A stretch of DNA of 64,000 bases from Lewinella sp050633125 (GCF_050633125.1 NZ_JBOEFX010000020.1:61199-125198), one strand, 5' to 3'; positions 16,736 through 26,094 are shown, numbered from the stretch's first letter. Numbers and translations: made by a program. Notes: generated by a model not told the origin, from the sequence alone.

Positions 16736-19057
16736 GTGAAATACACATTTATTCTTTTGGCAATAGCCACCTGTTTTTGGGGATGCGAGGCATCCAATTC
16801 GGAGGGAAATTCTTCAAAGGTGAACAATAGCCTTGAACTCGAGGAGGCCATTGCTAACGCCCAGCCAGGGGATGTGATCGTAATGGCCAACGGCAACTGG
16901 GAAAATGTGCAAATCAGATTCACCGGTATGGGTACTTCCGATCGCCCCATCACGCTGCGTGCAGAGACACCTGGCGAAGTAACTATAGAAGGGGAGTCAG
17001 ACTTAAAACTGGCAGGAGAATTTTTGGTGGTAGAAGGCTTACATTTCAAGAATGGGTACAGTCCTTCTTCAGCGGTGATTGAGTTTCAAACAGATAAAGA
17101 AAATTTTGCATTCAATTGTCGGGTAACGAATTGTGTTATCGAAGATTTCAATCAGCTTCAAAGAAACAAGACCGACCTTTGGGTGAGGTTTCGTGGCCGG
17201 CACAATCAATTGGATCATTGCTACCTAGCCGGTAAATCAAATCGTGGGCCGACCATTAGAGTCGACCTTGATGGGATTGAAAGCATCAGTAATTACCATC
17301 AAATCACGGATAACCATTTTGGTCCCAGACCTCCTAAGGGTGGCCCTAGTGCCGAGACGATTCAGATTGGCAATAGCTACACTTCTATGTCGCCAAGCTA
17401 TACCTTAGTAGCGAACAACCTTTTTGATCGCTGCGATGGTGAGGTAGAGATTATTTCGAGCAAGTCCAATTTCAATGAATTTAGAAATAACGTTTTCTAT
17501 AAGAGTGAAGGGTCATTAGTGACTCGGCACGGTAACTACTGCTTGGTAGATGGAAATTACTTCATCGGTGATGAAAATTCAGAAAATATTGGCGGTGTCC
17601 GCCTCATAGGCACTGGACATTGGGTTACGAATAACTATTTCTATCAGCTCAAAGGACAGGCTTTCAGAAGCCCATTGGCGGTGATGAACGGTATTCCGAA
17701 ATCTCCACTAAACCGGTACATACAAGTAACCGATGTGGTGGTTGCGTATAATTCATGGATTAACTGTAGCTCTCCTTTACAGTTTGGGGTAGGGTCTAAT
17801 GTAGATCAAAAAGACGTATTACCCGCGTCTGAAATACGGTCAGAACGACCAATAAGAACCACCGTTGCCAACAACCTTATTTATAACGAAACTGCTGACG
17901 GTCAACCTGTGGTAGCGCACGATGAATTGGATGGAATTAATTTCCAAAGTAACGTGATCAATAACCAAGGCGGTGACTTTGAAAGCGTAGACGGACTGGA
18001 AAGCAAGCCTTTTGAGGTAACGAAATTGGGCGACTTTGTTTTCGCTCCAGCAGCAGAATTATCCGAAGTAGAACTATTCTCCGGCTTTGAATTCGAAACG
18101 ATAGCGAAAGACTTATTTGGAACCTCAAGAGCTGATAAAAACGCAGTGGGAGCTGTTAGTAGCACTACTGCCCAGGTGCCAGATGTTTTAGATAAGAGCC
18201 AGTATGGCCCCGATTGGTACACGCAGGGAGGCACTCCTCGGGAAAGTGTTATCCACGCGGTCACGCCTTCTACCAATGACTTATCGGAGAAGTTAGCTGC
18301 TGCCGAAGCTGGTGACATTATTGAACTCGCTCCGGGTACTTACGAAATCACGGAGCCAATCGTCATTAATAAAGCCATCCAAATCAAATCCAAAGATGCG
18401 GACAACAGAGCAACTATCGTGTATTCAGGCCCAGCAGCTACACCTGCATTTGAAATGAACCCCAAAGGACAATTGACGCTGGATAATGTCATCTTGAACG
18501 GCAAGGGAGAACAATATGCCTTTGCATCGCTGAAGGAAAACATGTCTAGCTTGTATAATCTAAGCGTTGATAACTGTGAGATCAGCGGGTTCGATTACGT
18601 GCTGAAAGCTTACAAGTATTCCTTCTCACAATACATTACCTTCACAAATACGACGCTGAAAAATTGCAACAATGGCATAGAGTTGTCGGAAGAAACGGAA
18701 GATAAAGGAGAGTACAATGCTGAAAATATCCGGATCGACAACTGCCGGTTTGAGGGAATTGACCAGAATGTCCTTGACTACTACCGTGGTGGCTATGATG
18801 AATCTACTGTAGGTGGCAATCTGGTAGTGGCCAACAGTGAGTTTACCAACTGTGGAGCCAAGGAGCCCAACGGCGTTTTACTCAATACCTATGGCATCAT
18901 CAATGTCGCTATTACCGGGAATACATTCTTGAACAATCAGGTAAAATTGGTAGCACTCTTGTGGGGAGCTAAAAACAATACCCATACCGATAATACGATC
19001 ACGAATTCGGGAGAGATAAGGACAGAGGAAAATTTGAAACTGAATCTCCTCTACTAA
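16736..19057 (+). CDS. Polysaccharide lyase family 6 (alginate lyase/chondroitinase B type) lipoprotein
   Basis: A 773-residue protein starting at GTG (16736); the N terminus KYTFILLAIATCFWGC is a lipoprotein signal with lipobox FWGC. The first right-handed beta-helix (about residues 28-420) carries the PL6 catalytic set: Lys243 in EIISSKSN and Arg264-His265 in VTRHGN, with acidic calcium-site residues just before. A second beta-helix domain follows (about 500-770), as in the two-domain exo-acting alginate lyase AlyGC. PL6 enzymes cleave alginate or dermatan sulphate by beta-elimination. The tandem FadR/GntR-type operators upstream favour alginate. No SusC/SusD, PL7 or PL17 genes are nearby, so this is an isolated locus rather than a full polysaccharide utilisation locus. 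The GTG start is chosen because the signal peptide begins there. Confidence 0.9.
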   Translation: MKYTFILLAIATCFWGCEASNSEGNSSKVNNSLELEEAIANAQPGDVIVMANGNWENVQIRFTGMGTSDRPITLRAETPGEVTIEGESDLKLAGEFLVVEGLHFKNGYSPSSAVIEFQTDKENFAFNCRVTNCVIEDFNQLQRNKTDLWVRFRGRHNQLDHCYLAGKSNRGPTIRVDLDGIESISNYHQITDNHFGPRPPKGGPSAETIQIGNSYTSMSPSYTLVANNLFDRCDGEVEIISSKSNFNEFRNNVFYKSEGSLVTRHGNYCLVDGNYFIGDENSENIGGVRLIGTGHWVTNNYFYQLKGQAFRSPLAVMNGIPKSPLNRYIQVTDVVVAYNSWINCSSPLQFGVGSNVDQKDVLPASEIRSERPIRTTVANNLIYNETADGQPVVAHDELDGINFQSNVINNQGGDFESVDGLESKPFEVTKLGDFVFAPAAELSEVELFSGFEFETIAKDLFGTSRADKNAVGAVSSTTAQVPDVLDKSQYGPDWYTQGGTPRESVIHAVTPSTNDLSEKLAAAEAGDIIELAPGTYEITEPIVINKAIQIKSKDADNRATIVYSGPAATPAFEMNPKGQLTLDNVILNGKGEQYAFASLKENMSSLYNLSVDNCEISGFDYVLKAYKYSFSQYITFTNTTLKNCNNGIELSEETEDKGEYNAENIRIDNCRFEGIDQNVLDYYRGGYDESTVGGNLVVANSEFTNCGAKEPNGVLLNTYGIINVAITGNTFLNNQVKLVALLWGAKNNTHTDNTITNSGEIRTEENLKLNLLY

Positions 19058-19131
19058 ACATGAAACTGAAAACCTTTGCAAGAACTTGTTTGGATTGAGT
19101 TTTGAACTATAAACCAATTAAAATTTTCTTT

Positions 19132-20118
19132 ATGAGAATCAATTTTATCTACCTAATGCTCTTGTTTTCTATAAGTGCCTTTGGGCAGGGAACAGGCGAA
19201 GTGATTATCACCGAATACCACAATCGCCCACTAAAGCCTACCGATGAACAATTGGCTGCAGCACTGCCCAACAACCCAGCTGGTGCAGATACCTCACCAA
19301 ATGAAGGGCACACCGAGTGGTTTGAAGTTTACAATACGACCGATCAGCCTGTAGTAATGGATGGTTGGACACTGACAGATGCTTCTAGCTCCTCGAACGT
19401 TACAACCATCGGCAGCTTCACGTTAGCGCCTCATAGCTACGCTGTTTTTTCTGGTTTTAACATCCCGGAAGCACAAGGTGGCGTGGAATTCGATTACTTC
19501 TACGATTACAAAAAGCCGAGCTTCAACAACGAGAGCAGTTATGCTGATGACGGTGATACCTCTTGCCCTGATGGTGTGATCATCGCCAAGGCAGATGGTT
19601 CACTGGTGGATGAAGTGCGCTATGATTACGGCTATGGCGAATACATTGGTAACATGGATTCTGGTAGTTGCATGGACAATACAGAGGCCATCGGAATTCC
19701 TGCGGCTGGAGGTTCTTCAAAGGTTTCGTTTATGCTAAATGTTGATCCTGCGGTAATGAATTCCACAGCGAATGACCTGGCTTCTAATTGGTCATTCTCT
19801 ACTTATACTTATGATGTTGCCGGGGATCAGGTAGGCACACCTGGCCTTCAAAATGACTTTGTATCTTCTACAGACAACCTCTTGCAAGCGTCAGCGGTAA
19901 GTATTTATCCTAACCCGGCTAATACGGTGATTAATGTAGTTTCAGAGATAGAAGGCACATTTACGACAGAGCTGTATGACCTTGTCGGGAAAAGAATAAA
20001 CTCCCTTCAGATGACCAATAACAGCATGGATGTTTCCCAATTACCAACGGGAATGTACTTGTTGAAATTGAATTTTGAAGAGGGTAGTGTCACTAAACGA
20101 ATTGCTATTCAGCGATAG
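19132..20118 (+). CDS. Lamin-tail domain protein with T9SS sorting domain
   Basis: About 328 residues from the ATG at 19132 (a TTG 30 bases upstream would add a non-signal extension). The signal peptide is RINFIYLMLLFSISAFGQ. The mature protein begins GEVIITEYHNRP and runs WFEVYNTTDQPVVMDGWTLT, the pattern of a lamin-tail (LTD) immunoglobulin-like domain, up to about residue 170. The C terminus (SIYPNPANTVINV ... LPTGMYLLKLNFEEG) is a type IX sorting domain, so it is sent to the surface or medium. LTD domains in secreted bacterial proteins often accompany polysaccharide enzymes or nucleases. It follows the PL6 gene by 74 bases on the same strand and may share its transcript. Confidence 0.85.
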   Translation: MRINFIYLMLLFSISAFGQGTGEVIITEYHNRPLKPTDEQLAAALPNNPAGADTSPNEGHTEWFEVYNTTDQPVVMDGWTLTDASSSSNVTTIGSFTLAPHSYAVFSGFNIPEAQGGVEFDYFYDYKKPSFNNESSYADDGDTSCPDGVIIAKADGSLVDEVRYDYGYGEYIGNMDSGSCMDNTEAIGIPAAGGSSKVSFMLNVDPAVMNSTANDLASNWSFSTYTYDVAGDQVGTPGLQNDFVSSTDNLLQASAVSIYPNPANTVINVVSEIEGTFTTELYDLVGKRINSLQMTNNSMDVSQLPTGMYLLKLNFEEGSVTKRIAIQR

Positions 20119-20202
20119 TTTTAGAGCTTGTTCGGCAATTTCTGTGATTAAGCTACAGCGAAAAGCGTAAGTGACTAAGCAGAAAGTTGTCAGGAAATTG
20201 TT

Positions 20203-20275
20203 ACAACTGGACTCTCGGCCAAGGTCGGAAGTCCAGTTGTGTCATTAAAAATCTTGCAATGAAGATTTTTAATGA
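20203..20275 (+). terminator. Two consecutive hairpins after the T9SS gene
   Basis: First stem: ACAACTGGACT (20203-20213) with AGTCCAGTTGT (20230-20240). Second stem: TCATTAAAAATCTT (20242-20255) with AAGATTTTTAATGA (20262-20275), a perfect 14-bp AT-rich hairpin. Together they probably end the PL6/LTD transcript. Otherwise 20119-20491 shows nothing recognisable. Confidence 0.7.
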
Positions 20276-20491
20276 AAAAGAATAACATAAACCATTTTGA
20301 GTAGGTGTAATTTGCTTGCTTGCCTTCTGTGTAATGCTATTGGAATACCTATACATCATCTGAAGGGATAAGACCTGTTTTGGAAGAGAAAACATAACGT
20401 TAATACTATGAAAAAAAACAGCTGTTTATACTAAGCTGAGCTTATGAAACGATTTAGTTCGGAATGTTCTTCTGACCAAATCTTTCCTTTT

Positions 20492-21034
20492 ATGCTGAAG
20501 CAATCGGTAAATGCCTATAACCTCCGCTTATTTCCTCTCTTACTTCTGGCAATGTTATTCTTTACCGCTTGTCAACCCGATGAGATTTTCATTGATGAAC
20601 CTTCTCCCGTCGGAATAGAAGTGAGTAATGATGCGCCAACGGCTTTTCAGCAAATGCTGGATGATGTCAACGCGTTACGAGCGGAAGGCTGTCGCTGCGG
20701 TAACCAAAATATGCCCGCTGTAGGCCCACTGCAGTGGAACAGTCAATTGGCGGCGGCGGCGACCAACCATAGTGTTGACATGGCCCGGGAAGGACAGCTC
20801 AATCATACCGGCTCTGATGGTAGTAATGCCGGAACACGTCTCGAAACTGTTGGTTACGATTGGCAACAATACGGCGAAAATATCGCTAGTGGCTTTATCT
20901 CCTCCAGCGCAGTCTTGCAAGCTTGGATCAACAGCCCCGGCCATTGCCGCAACCTCATGGGCGCTAATTTTACAGAAATGGGTGCTGCCCGTAAAGACAA
21001 TTACTGGACGCAGGTTTTTGCGCGTCCGCGTTAG
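20492..21034 (+). CDS. CAP-domain (SCP/PR-1-like) lipoprotein
   Basis: I place the start at ATG 20492, which gives a compact lipoprotein signal (LRLFPLLLLAMLFFTAC); an upstream ATG at 20444 would add 16 residues before it. The CAP domain occupies about residues 65-195 of the longer form: LQWNSQLAAAATNHSVDMA, then the metal-site His in LNHTGSDGS, GENIASGF and WINSPGHCRNLM, ending YWTQVFARPR. All four CAP signatures are present. Two extra Cys in GCRCGNQN may form a disulphide. Bacterial CAP proteins are exported and of mostly unknown activity. It converges on the formylglycine-generating-type gene at 21115, with 80 bases between the stop codons. Confidence 0.9.
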   Translation: MLKQSVNAYNLRLFPLLLLAMLFFTACQPDEIFIDEPSPVGIEVSNDAPTAFQQMLDDVNALRAEGCRCGNQNMPAVGPLQWNSQLAAAATNHSVDMAREGQLNHTGSDGSNAGTRLETVGYDWQQYGENIASGFISSSAVLQAWINSPGHCRNLMGANFTEMGAARKDNYWTQVFARPR

Positions 21035-21114
21035 TGGTGATGACCTTGTATAAATATTATCTTTAAGGAATACACAAAGGCACCACGAAGTAGCAGCGCT
21101 AGCTAAACCTCACA

Positions 21115-22179
21115 TTACTCTATATCTTTAACACAACGGAATCCAGTGTGATTAAAACCAGAATCCTCACTGGATTTCATACGCCGTGCTACTCGGTACC
21201 CACTACAATAACTCTCGTTGCAAAGAAAAGACCCTCCTCGCATACTTCGTTTGGGCATGTTCGGTTCCTGAGGGTCAAAGGATTGATCAGGGCCAGAAGG
21301 ATTTTTATTAAGCTCTTTGGTTTTTCCGATTTGGTAAGCTTGATAGTGGTATTTGTCACTGGTCCACTCCCATACATTGCCGGCCATTTCATAAAGGCCA
21401 TAACCATTGGTTGGGAATGATTTTACGGGTGCAGCACCAAAAAAACCATCCGCCTCTGTATTGTCATAAGGGAAAGCACCTTGCCAAAAATTGGCAACGC
21501 TGGTTGCCTCTTCGATAGGCGTATTGCCCCAAGGGTACTTTGGGTCTTCGAGCCCTCCCATTGCTGCCCATTCCCATTCTGCTTCGGTAGGTAGGCGTTT
21601 GCCCGCCCACTCGGCGTAAGCCGCGGCATCTTCCCAGGCAATATGTACGACAGGATAATCCATTCTGTCAATAATGTTGCTTTCAGGGCCTTCTGGATGT
21701 TGCCAATCGGCACCTATTGTCCATTGCCACCATTGTGCTGCGTATTGTAAGTTTACAGGCCCTTCTGTGGGGCGAAAAACCAGTGAACCTGCGGCTAGCA
21801 TTGCATCATCAGGTTTTTGGGTGCCAGGAGGAAGGTTTTTGACCATTTCATCCCAATCAATGTCTCTTTCCGCTACAGTCTTGTAGTTGGTAGCTGCAAC
21901 AAATTTGGAAAATTCTTTATTGGTCACTTCTGTAGCATCGATCCAGAACGCATCAACTTTTACTACTCTTCGTGGTAGCTCATCAGGATCGGCTTGGGCA
22001 GACTTTCCTCCCATCATAAATTCTCCCGCTGGGATAAGAACCATATCCTCTGGTAGTGAACTAGGGGGAGTTGCTTGAGAAGTGGCTTCCTGCTGGCAAT
22101 TCGAAAGGAACAAAATGCTAATAAGTAAAAAGCCCCCCCCTTGAATTATCGAGTGAAGTAGTGGTGTGTTTTTTTGCAT
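21115..22179 (-). CDS. Formylglycine-generating enzyme-type (SUMF1) lipoprotein
   Basis: About 354 residues from Met at 22179, chosen because it opens a lipoprotein signal ending SILFLSNC; the open frame goes on to 22233 but that stretch is in a remnant of another gene. The FGE-sulfatase domain covers most of the mature chain: IPAGEFMMGG, FWIDATEVTNKEF, GKRLPTEAEWEWAA, YEMAGNVWEWTSD and, near the end, RGGSFLCNESYCSGYR. Both active-site cysteines of true formylglycine-generating enzymes (here Cys338 and Cys343 on the longer frame) are there, so it may be catalytic, not just a fold relative. FGE converts a sulfatase Cys to formylglycine. No sulfatase gene is in the window. It faces the CAP gene convergently. 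Confidence 0.88.
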   Translation of the reverse strand: MQKNTPLLHSIIQGGGFLLISILFLSNCQQEATSQATPPSSLPEDMVLIPAGEFMMGGKSAQADPDELPRRVVKVDAFWIDATEVTNKEFSKFVAATNYKTVAERDIDWDEMVKNLPPGTQKPDDAMLAAGSLVFRPTEGPVNLQYAAQWWQWTIGADWQHPEGPESNIIDRMDYPVVHIAWEDAAAYAEWAGKRLPTEAEWEWAAMGGLEDPKYPWGNTPIEEATSVANFWQGAFPYDNTEADGFFGAAPVKSFPTNGYGLYEMAGNVWEWTSDKYHYQAYQIGKTKELNKNPSGPDQSFDPQEPNMPKRSMRGGSFLCNESYCSGYRVARRMKSSEDSGFNHTGFRCVKDIE

Positions 22180-22433
22180 TTTGCTAAAGTAAGCCGAAAA
22201 TTTAACTGTGAAAAAAAGGAACAAAAAACACATTGAAACGTCAGATGTAATCCAACACTATCCCCTATAAAGCTCAAGCCTTCCAGTAACTTAGGAATCT
22301 TCTTGTTGTGTTTGGCATGTACAAGGTAGGTTGCCAAATCAAAGGCAAAAAGGAAACCTCCTTGTAAGACAATGCTGCGGCCAAAACCCTTAAGTCGTTC
22401 TGGATTGTCTGTGGTGTTTTTACTTTTTCGATT
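22146..22433 (-). pseudogene. C-terminal remnant of a membrane-protein gene (DUF6992-like?)
   Basis: The reverse strand from 22433 reads NPERLKGFGRSIVLQGG and FLFAFDLATYLVHAKHNKK and then KLLEGLSF, which looks like the end of an integral membrane protein and resembles, from memory, the C terminus of DUF6992 proteins. A stop codon closes the frame at 22434-22436 and there is no usable start, so only the last 60-90 codons survive. The tail runs into the signal-peptide region of the formylglycine-generating-type gene, which is in a different frame. It looks like a truncated gene whose body was deleted when this junction formed. The family name is tentative; that it is a remnant is clearer. Confidence 0.5.
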
Positions 22434-22662
22434 TTATTACTGAAATCTTAAATGCCCTGAATTGTTCAGGGTAGCAATTGATTTGTGTTAAAATTGCGTT
22501 AAGGGTGCTGTAAAACATAAGCTGAAGCAAGAGCTATAACCTAGTTTTGACAGCGTTGCCGAGTACGGAAGCATCCTTCTTTTGGCGCTCTCAAATACTT
22601 AACCATATAACGGAGGTGCCGTCCCTTGGCTCTCTTAAACACTTAATCAAAACACGCGACTC

Positions 22663-23961
22663 ATGAAATCATTAATGTTTACATTCTTTTTTGTTTTTGG
22701 TGCGCTCTTGCTCCAAGCTCAGTCTTACGACATCAGCCAATACCAAGCCCGTTACGAGCGTCGGCCCTTTTTAGAAATCAATCCTAGCCTAAATTATTCC
22801 GGAACATTCAGTGATTGGGATGATTTTGTCAACCACGGTGGTGGTGGTAGCTTATCCATCGATTGGCGGGAACAGTCCAGCCTCGATAATCGCATTCGTA
22901 ATATTAGTATTTCTGGCCAGGCTCAGTTTTTTCGCCAGGAGTTTAAAGATCATGACCGAGTAGATATTTCACGAAAAGGCGCCAGCTTATATGCCAGCAT
23001 CGAGCAATACAATTACACCACCGAGAAAAAATTCTGGGGTTTTCGGGGTGGTTTGTTCATGAATGCCCAGGATCGAGATGATTTTGCGCTCGAATCTGAC
23101 CGCTTCACGGATATTTCACTCAACCCTGGGCTGTTTTTCGGAACCGGTCGGATTGAATTTGCCGAAGACGCCCTGCTGGCCAATTGGATGATGGACGATT
23201 TACTGGAACAGCAGGTCATCGGCGCGACCACTCCCGAGCAGAGAGAATTACTGGCACAGCGAATAACCTCTATCATCGGCAATCGGACCTTCGATTTCCG
23301 TCGGCGTCGTATCTACGAATTACAGCAGCTACAGCAGTTGTTTACGGAAGAAAACATTGCCATTGACAATGAATTTATGCTCTTCGCAGTACTCAATGAC
23401 AATTGGGCATTCGCCAACCGGGCAAGCCTGCCACGCGGCAAACGCTGGCAATTCGGAGTAGATGCAGAAGGGGCTTATCATTACGAATCAAAGCCGTTCG
23501 CAGGAGACGAGTTTACCGTCAGTGGTCGGCCTTACGTCAACTACACTTCGGGCAAGATCATCGGAGACAACGCCTCTAGTATCTGGACGGCAGAGTTATC
23601 TGCTTATTACCAAACTGATCTTGAAGAGAACAATTTTCCTTTTGACTCAGTAGAGCGGTACGGAGGGGGCGCCAGTTTAAGTCATCGCCTGGTGTGGTTG
23701 CCTATCTCTCGGACTACGCTAAGCTGGACCAATCAAGTTGTCGGACAACTCGGCACGAATATTCCGAACGGTGTACAAGACGGCTTTAAAGAAAACCGTC
23801 TTTCTTTTATTTCTAATTTGTCCTGGGACTATTTTGTAACCTATAATTGGAGCTTTGTCCTAAACGTAGGGCTTGCCGGGCAGTTTAATGACCAGGATTT
23901 TTTCGACTTTCATACCGTCCGCCCTTCGGTCAACTTCAGTACCCGCTACGCTATTTTTTAA
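22663..23961 (+). CDS. Predicted outer-membrane beta-barrel protein
   Basis: A 432-residue protein with a signal peptide (LMFTFFFVFGALLLQAQ, cleavage about residue 19). The mature chain alternates short amphipathic strands with aromatic ends (ISISGQAQFFRQEF, WGFRGGLFMNAQ, WQFGVDAEGAYHYE, LSWDYFVTYNWSFVLNVG) and ends FSTRYAIF, a terminal aromatic residue as in outer-membrane barrels. A helical insert rich in Gln, Leu and Arg (about residues 185-235) breaks the barrel pattern. I recognise no named family. It lies 55 bases before an MFS transporter gene and is probably in one operon with it. A role in passage of the MFS substrate is only a guess. Confidence 0.7.
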   Translation: MKSLMFTFFFVFGALLLQAQSYDISQYQARYERRPFLEINPSLNYSGTFSDWDDFVNHGGGGSLSIDWREQSSLDNRIRNISISGQAQFFRQEFKDHDRVDISRKGASLYASIEQYNYTTEKKFWGFRGGLFMNAQDRDDFALESDRFTDISLNPGLFFGTGRIEFAEDALLANWMMDDLLEQQVIGATTPEQRELLAQRITSIIGNRTFDFRRRRIYELQQLQQLFTEENIAIDNEFMLFAVLNDNWAFANRASLPRGKRWQFGVDAEGAYHYESKPFAGDEFTVSGRPYVNYTSGKIIGDNASSIWTAELSAYYQTDLEENNFPFDSVERYGGGASLSHRLVWLPISRTTLSWTNQVVGQLGTNIPNGVQDGFKENRLSFISNLSWDYFVTYNWSFVLNVGLAGQFNDQDFFDFHTVRPSVNFSTRYAIF

Positions 23962-24016
23962 GACTTTCCGGAACTATCCATGAGGCAGCAGGGTTTTCTG
24001 TGGAAACTATCTACTC

Positions 24017-25252
24017 ATGCTGCACCGTACGATCAATTTATACAGGGAATCTTTCGAGGGTTTACGACCCGAAGTCTGGTACCTGTCGCTGGTGCTGCTT
24101 ATCAATAGGGCAGGGGCTATGGTTATTCCCTTCCTTACGATTTACCTAACCTCCAAGCGGGGTTTCACCTTCGAGGATGCGGGTCTGATCATGAGCAGTT
24201 TTGGCATTGGTTCCGTATTAGGATCCTACGTTGGCGGCTGGATCACCGATAAATTTGGTTTTTACCGGGTACAGCAATGGACCCTGGTTGGCAGTGGCTT
24301 TTTGTTCTGGGTGCTGGGCCAGCAAACCACTTTCTGGGGGATGAGTATCGGTATATTTGTCCTCAGCACGGTCATGGACGCTTTTCGTCCTGCCAACCAG
24401 GCGGCCCTTGCTTTTTATAGCAATCCCAAAAACCGTGCCCGCGCCTACGGCCTTCTCCGCTTAGCTGTTAACCTCGGTTTTTCGATGGGGCCTGTTCTTG
24501 GTGGCTTGCTCATTGCGGGCTTGGGGTACCAGTGGTTGTTTATTGTCAACGGTTTTTCTTGCCTGTTCGCAGCCTTGGCTTTTCGCTTGTTACTCCCTCC
24601 TGGTCGTCTCGAAAAAGGAGAAGAAGAGCCCGATGAAAATGAAGTGTTAGCAGAATCGGCTTACCGCAATATTCCGTTTCTGGTATTCGTATTTTTCCTC
24701 ATGGTAGGGGCTGTGGCCTTTATGCAGTTCTTCAGCAGCCTGCCTGTTTATTTGCAGCAGGAGCTGTGTTATAGCGAGGCCGAAATTGGCATGCTGGTTA
24801 CCCTCAATGGCTTGATGATTGTTTTTATGGAAATGCCTTTGGTGCACAAAGCCGGCCAGCATTTTAGATCCCTCGGCATCATTACCGTAGGTTACTTGTT
24901 CCTGGCAGTCGCTTTCCTCTTGTTGCAAGGGGCTGCGTGGCTGCCGGTCTTTGCGGTAGGTTTCATGGTGTTGATCACCATCGGAGAAATGTTGAGTATG
25001 CCCTTTGCAAGTACCTACACCGCAGAGGTCGCTCCACGGAGTCGGCGAGGCCAGTACATGGGCTTGCAAAGCATTGGCTGGGCTGTCGCCTTCATTATTG
25101 CACCTACCTTGGGCTTGCGTTGGGCTTCGGCCTTTGGCTTTTCTTCCCTTTGGTACCTGGCCGGCGCACTGGCAACCATCTCAGCTATAGGTATCTTTTT
25201 TATAGACCGGTATATCCGCCGCCCATCAAGAAAATCAAAAATTAGACTTTGA
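24017..25252 (+). CDS. MFS transporter, DHA1-like
   Basis: A 411-residue inner-membrane protein with twelve predicted helices and the MFS loop motif GGWITDKFGFYRVQQW between helices 2 and 3. An acidic cytoplasmic loop with EKGEEEPDENE marks the midpoint between the two six-helix halves. GSVLGSYVGG and GFSMGPVLGGLLI are typical of drug/metabolite proton antiporters of the MdtH/YdeE kind. Substrate unknown. It follows the outer-membrane protein gene by 55 bases. Confidence 0.88.
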   Translation: MLHRTINLYRESFEGLRPEVWYLSLVLLINRAGAMVIPFLTIYLTSKRGFTFEDAGLIMSSFGIGSVLGSYVGGWITDKFGFYRVQQWTLVGSGFLFWVLGQQTTFWGMSIGIFVLSTVMDAFRPANQAALAFYSNPKNRARAYGLLRLAVNLGFSMGPVLGGLLIAGLGYQWLFIVNGFSCLFAALAFRLLLPPGRLEKGEEEPDENEVLAESAYRNIPFLVFVFFLMVGAVAFMQFFSSLPVYLQQELCYSEAEIGMLVTLNGLMIVFMEMPLVHKAGQHFRSLGIITVGYLFLAVAFLLLQGAAWLPVFAVGFMVLITIGEMLSMPFASTYTAEVAPRSRRGQYMGLQSIGWAVAFIIAPTLGLRWASAFGFSSLWYLAGALATISAIGIFFIDRYIRRPSRKSKIRL

Positions 25253-25455
25253 ATACTCCTGTTCGGAGGTGGAACCTATGCGGATACACCTTTTATAGTA
25301 CCTCATGCTAGTTTAGAAAAAAACTTAGGTGGTCCAATAAAAACAGTGCAGGGTAAATTTGTGAATTCCCCTTGTTATGAAGGCTTCTTATAATCCCTTC
25401 TATGTCCTTATATGGTTGAATATAATCCCTTGGTTGCCTTTGGTGATTGAAAAAC

Positions 25456-26094
25456 CTACAACACCCCCTGGGCCTCAATGATCGTTCTCACTTGTGCCTC
25501 CGCAAAGCGTTCTACGATTTCATCATCCATTAAGAGCAAGGCGTCTTCGTAATTATCAAAAAACAAATGCTCTACCAAAATGGCAGGCATGCTGGTGCGA
25601 GTGAGCACAAAAAAGCGCGCCTCCTTGTCATGGTCACCATCACTGGTATCCGAGCGGTAGCGAGAAATACGGTCACCAACGACATCCTTGACATTATTCC
25701 AGTGCAGTTCGGCAACTTTATCTGAGGTCGTTTTCCCTGGACTGGTAAACACCTCAAAACCTCGTGCACTTCCTCCGCCAGCGTTTGCGTGATTAGAGAT
25801 GTAGAGGCTCTTTTTTACTTTTTTAGCGTACCAGTTGGCCAAATCTACTCGGTAGTGAAGCGAAATGTCAACATACTCATGACTGACGATATAATAAGGA
25901 ATAGAAAGGTCGCGCAGCTTTCTGGCTACCAGGTTGGTAACCGTGCGGTTAAATACGCCTTCGTAAAACCAGCCATCTTTATGAAACTCCCCTTTGCTGT
26001 GCTTATGTTGCTTGCTGGGAGCTGTAACGTACTTGCCGCTAGCATCGAGAGCGCCGTGTCCGGCATCAAGAAAAACAAGAAAATCTTTAACCAT
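25456..26094 (-). CDS. N-acetylmuramoyl-L-alanine amidase (Amidase_3), no signal peptide
   Basis: A 212-residue zinc amidase that cuts the bond between muramic acid and the peptide stem of peptidoglycan. All active-site residues can be read: His13 in LDAGHG, Glu45 in FYEGVFN, His102 in SNHAN and catalytic Glu175 in ILVEHLF. The protein starts directly with the first strand of the domain (MVKDFLVFLDAGHG) and has no signal peptide, SH3 or SPOR domain. That is the shape of phage-type or toxin-type amidases, which leave the cell by another route; plain intracellular use is also possible. It stands alone, divergent from the FKBP gene. No phage genes are around. Confidence 0.88.
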   Translation of the reverse strand: MVKDFLVFLDAGHGALDASGKYVTAPSKQHKHSKGEFHKDGWFYEGVFNRTVTNLVARKLRDLSIPYYIVSHEYVDISLHYRVDLANWYAKKVKKSLYISNHANAGGGSARGFEVFTSPGKTTSDKVAELHWNNVKDVVGDRISRYRSDTSDGDHDKEARFFVLTRTSMPAILVEHLFFDNYEDALLLMDDEIVERFAEAQVRTIIEAQGVL

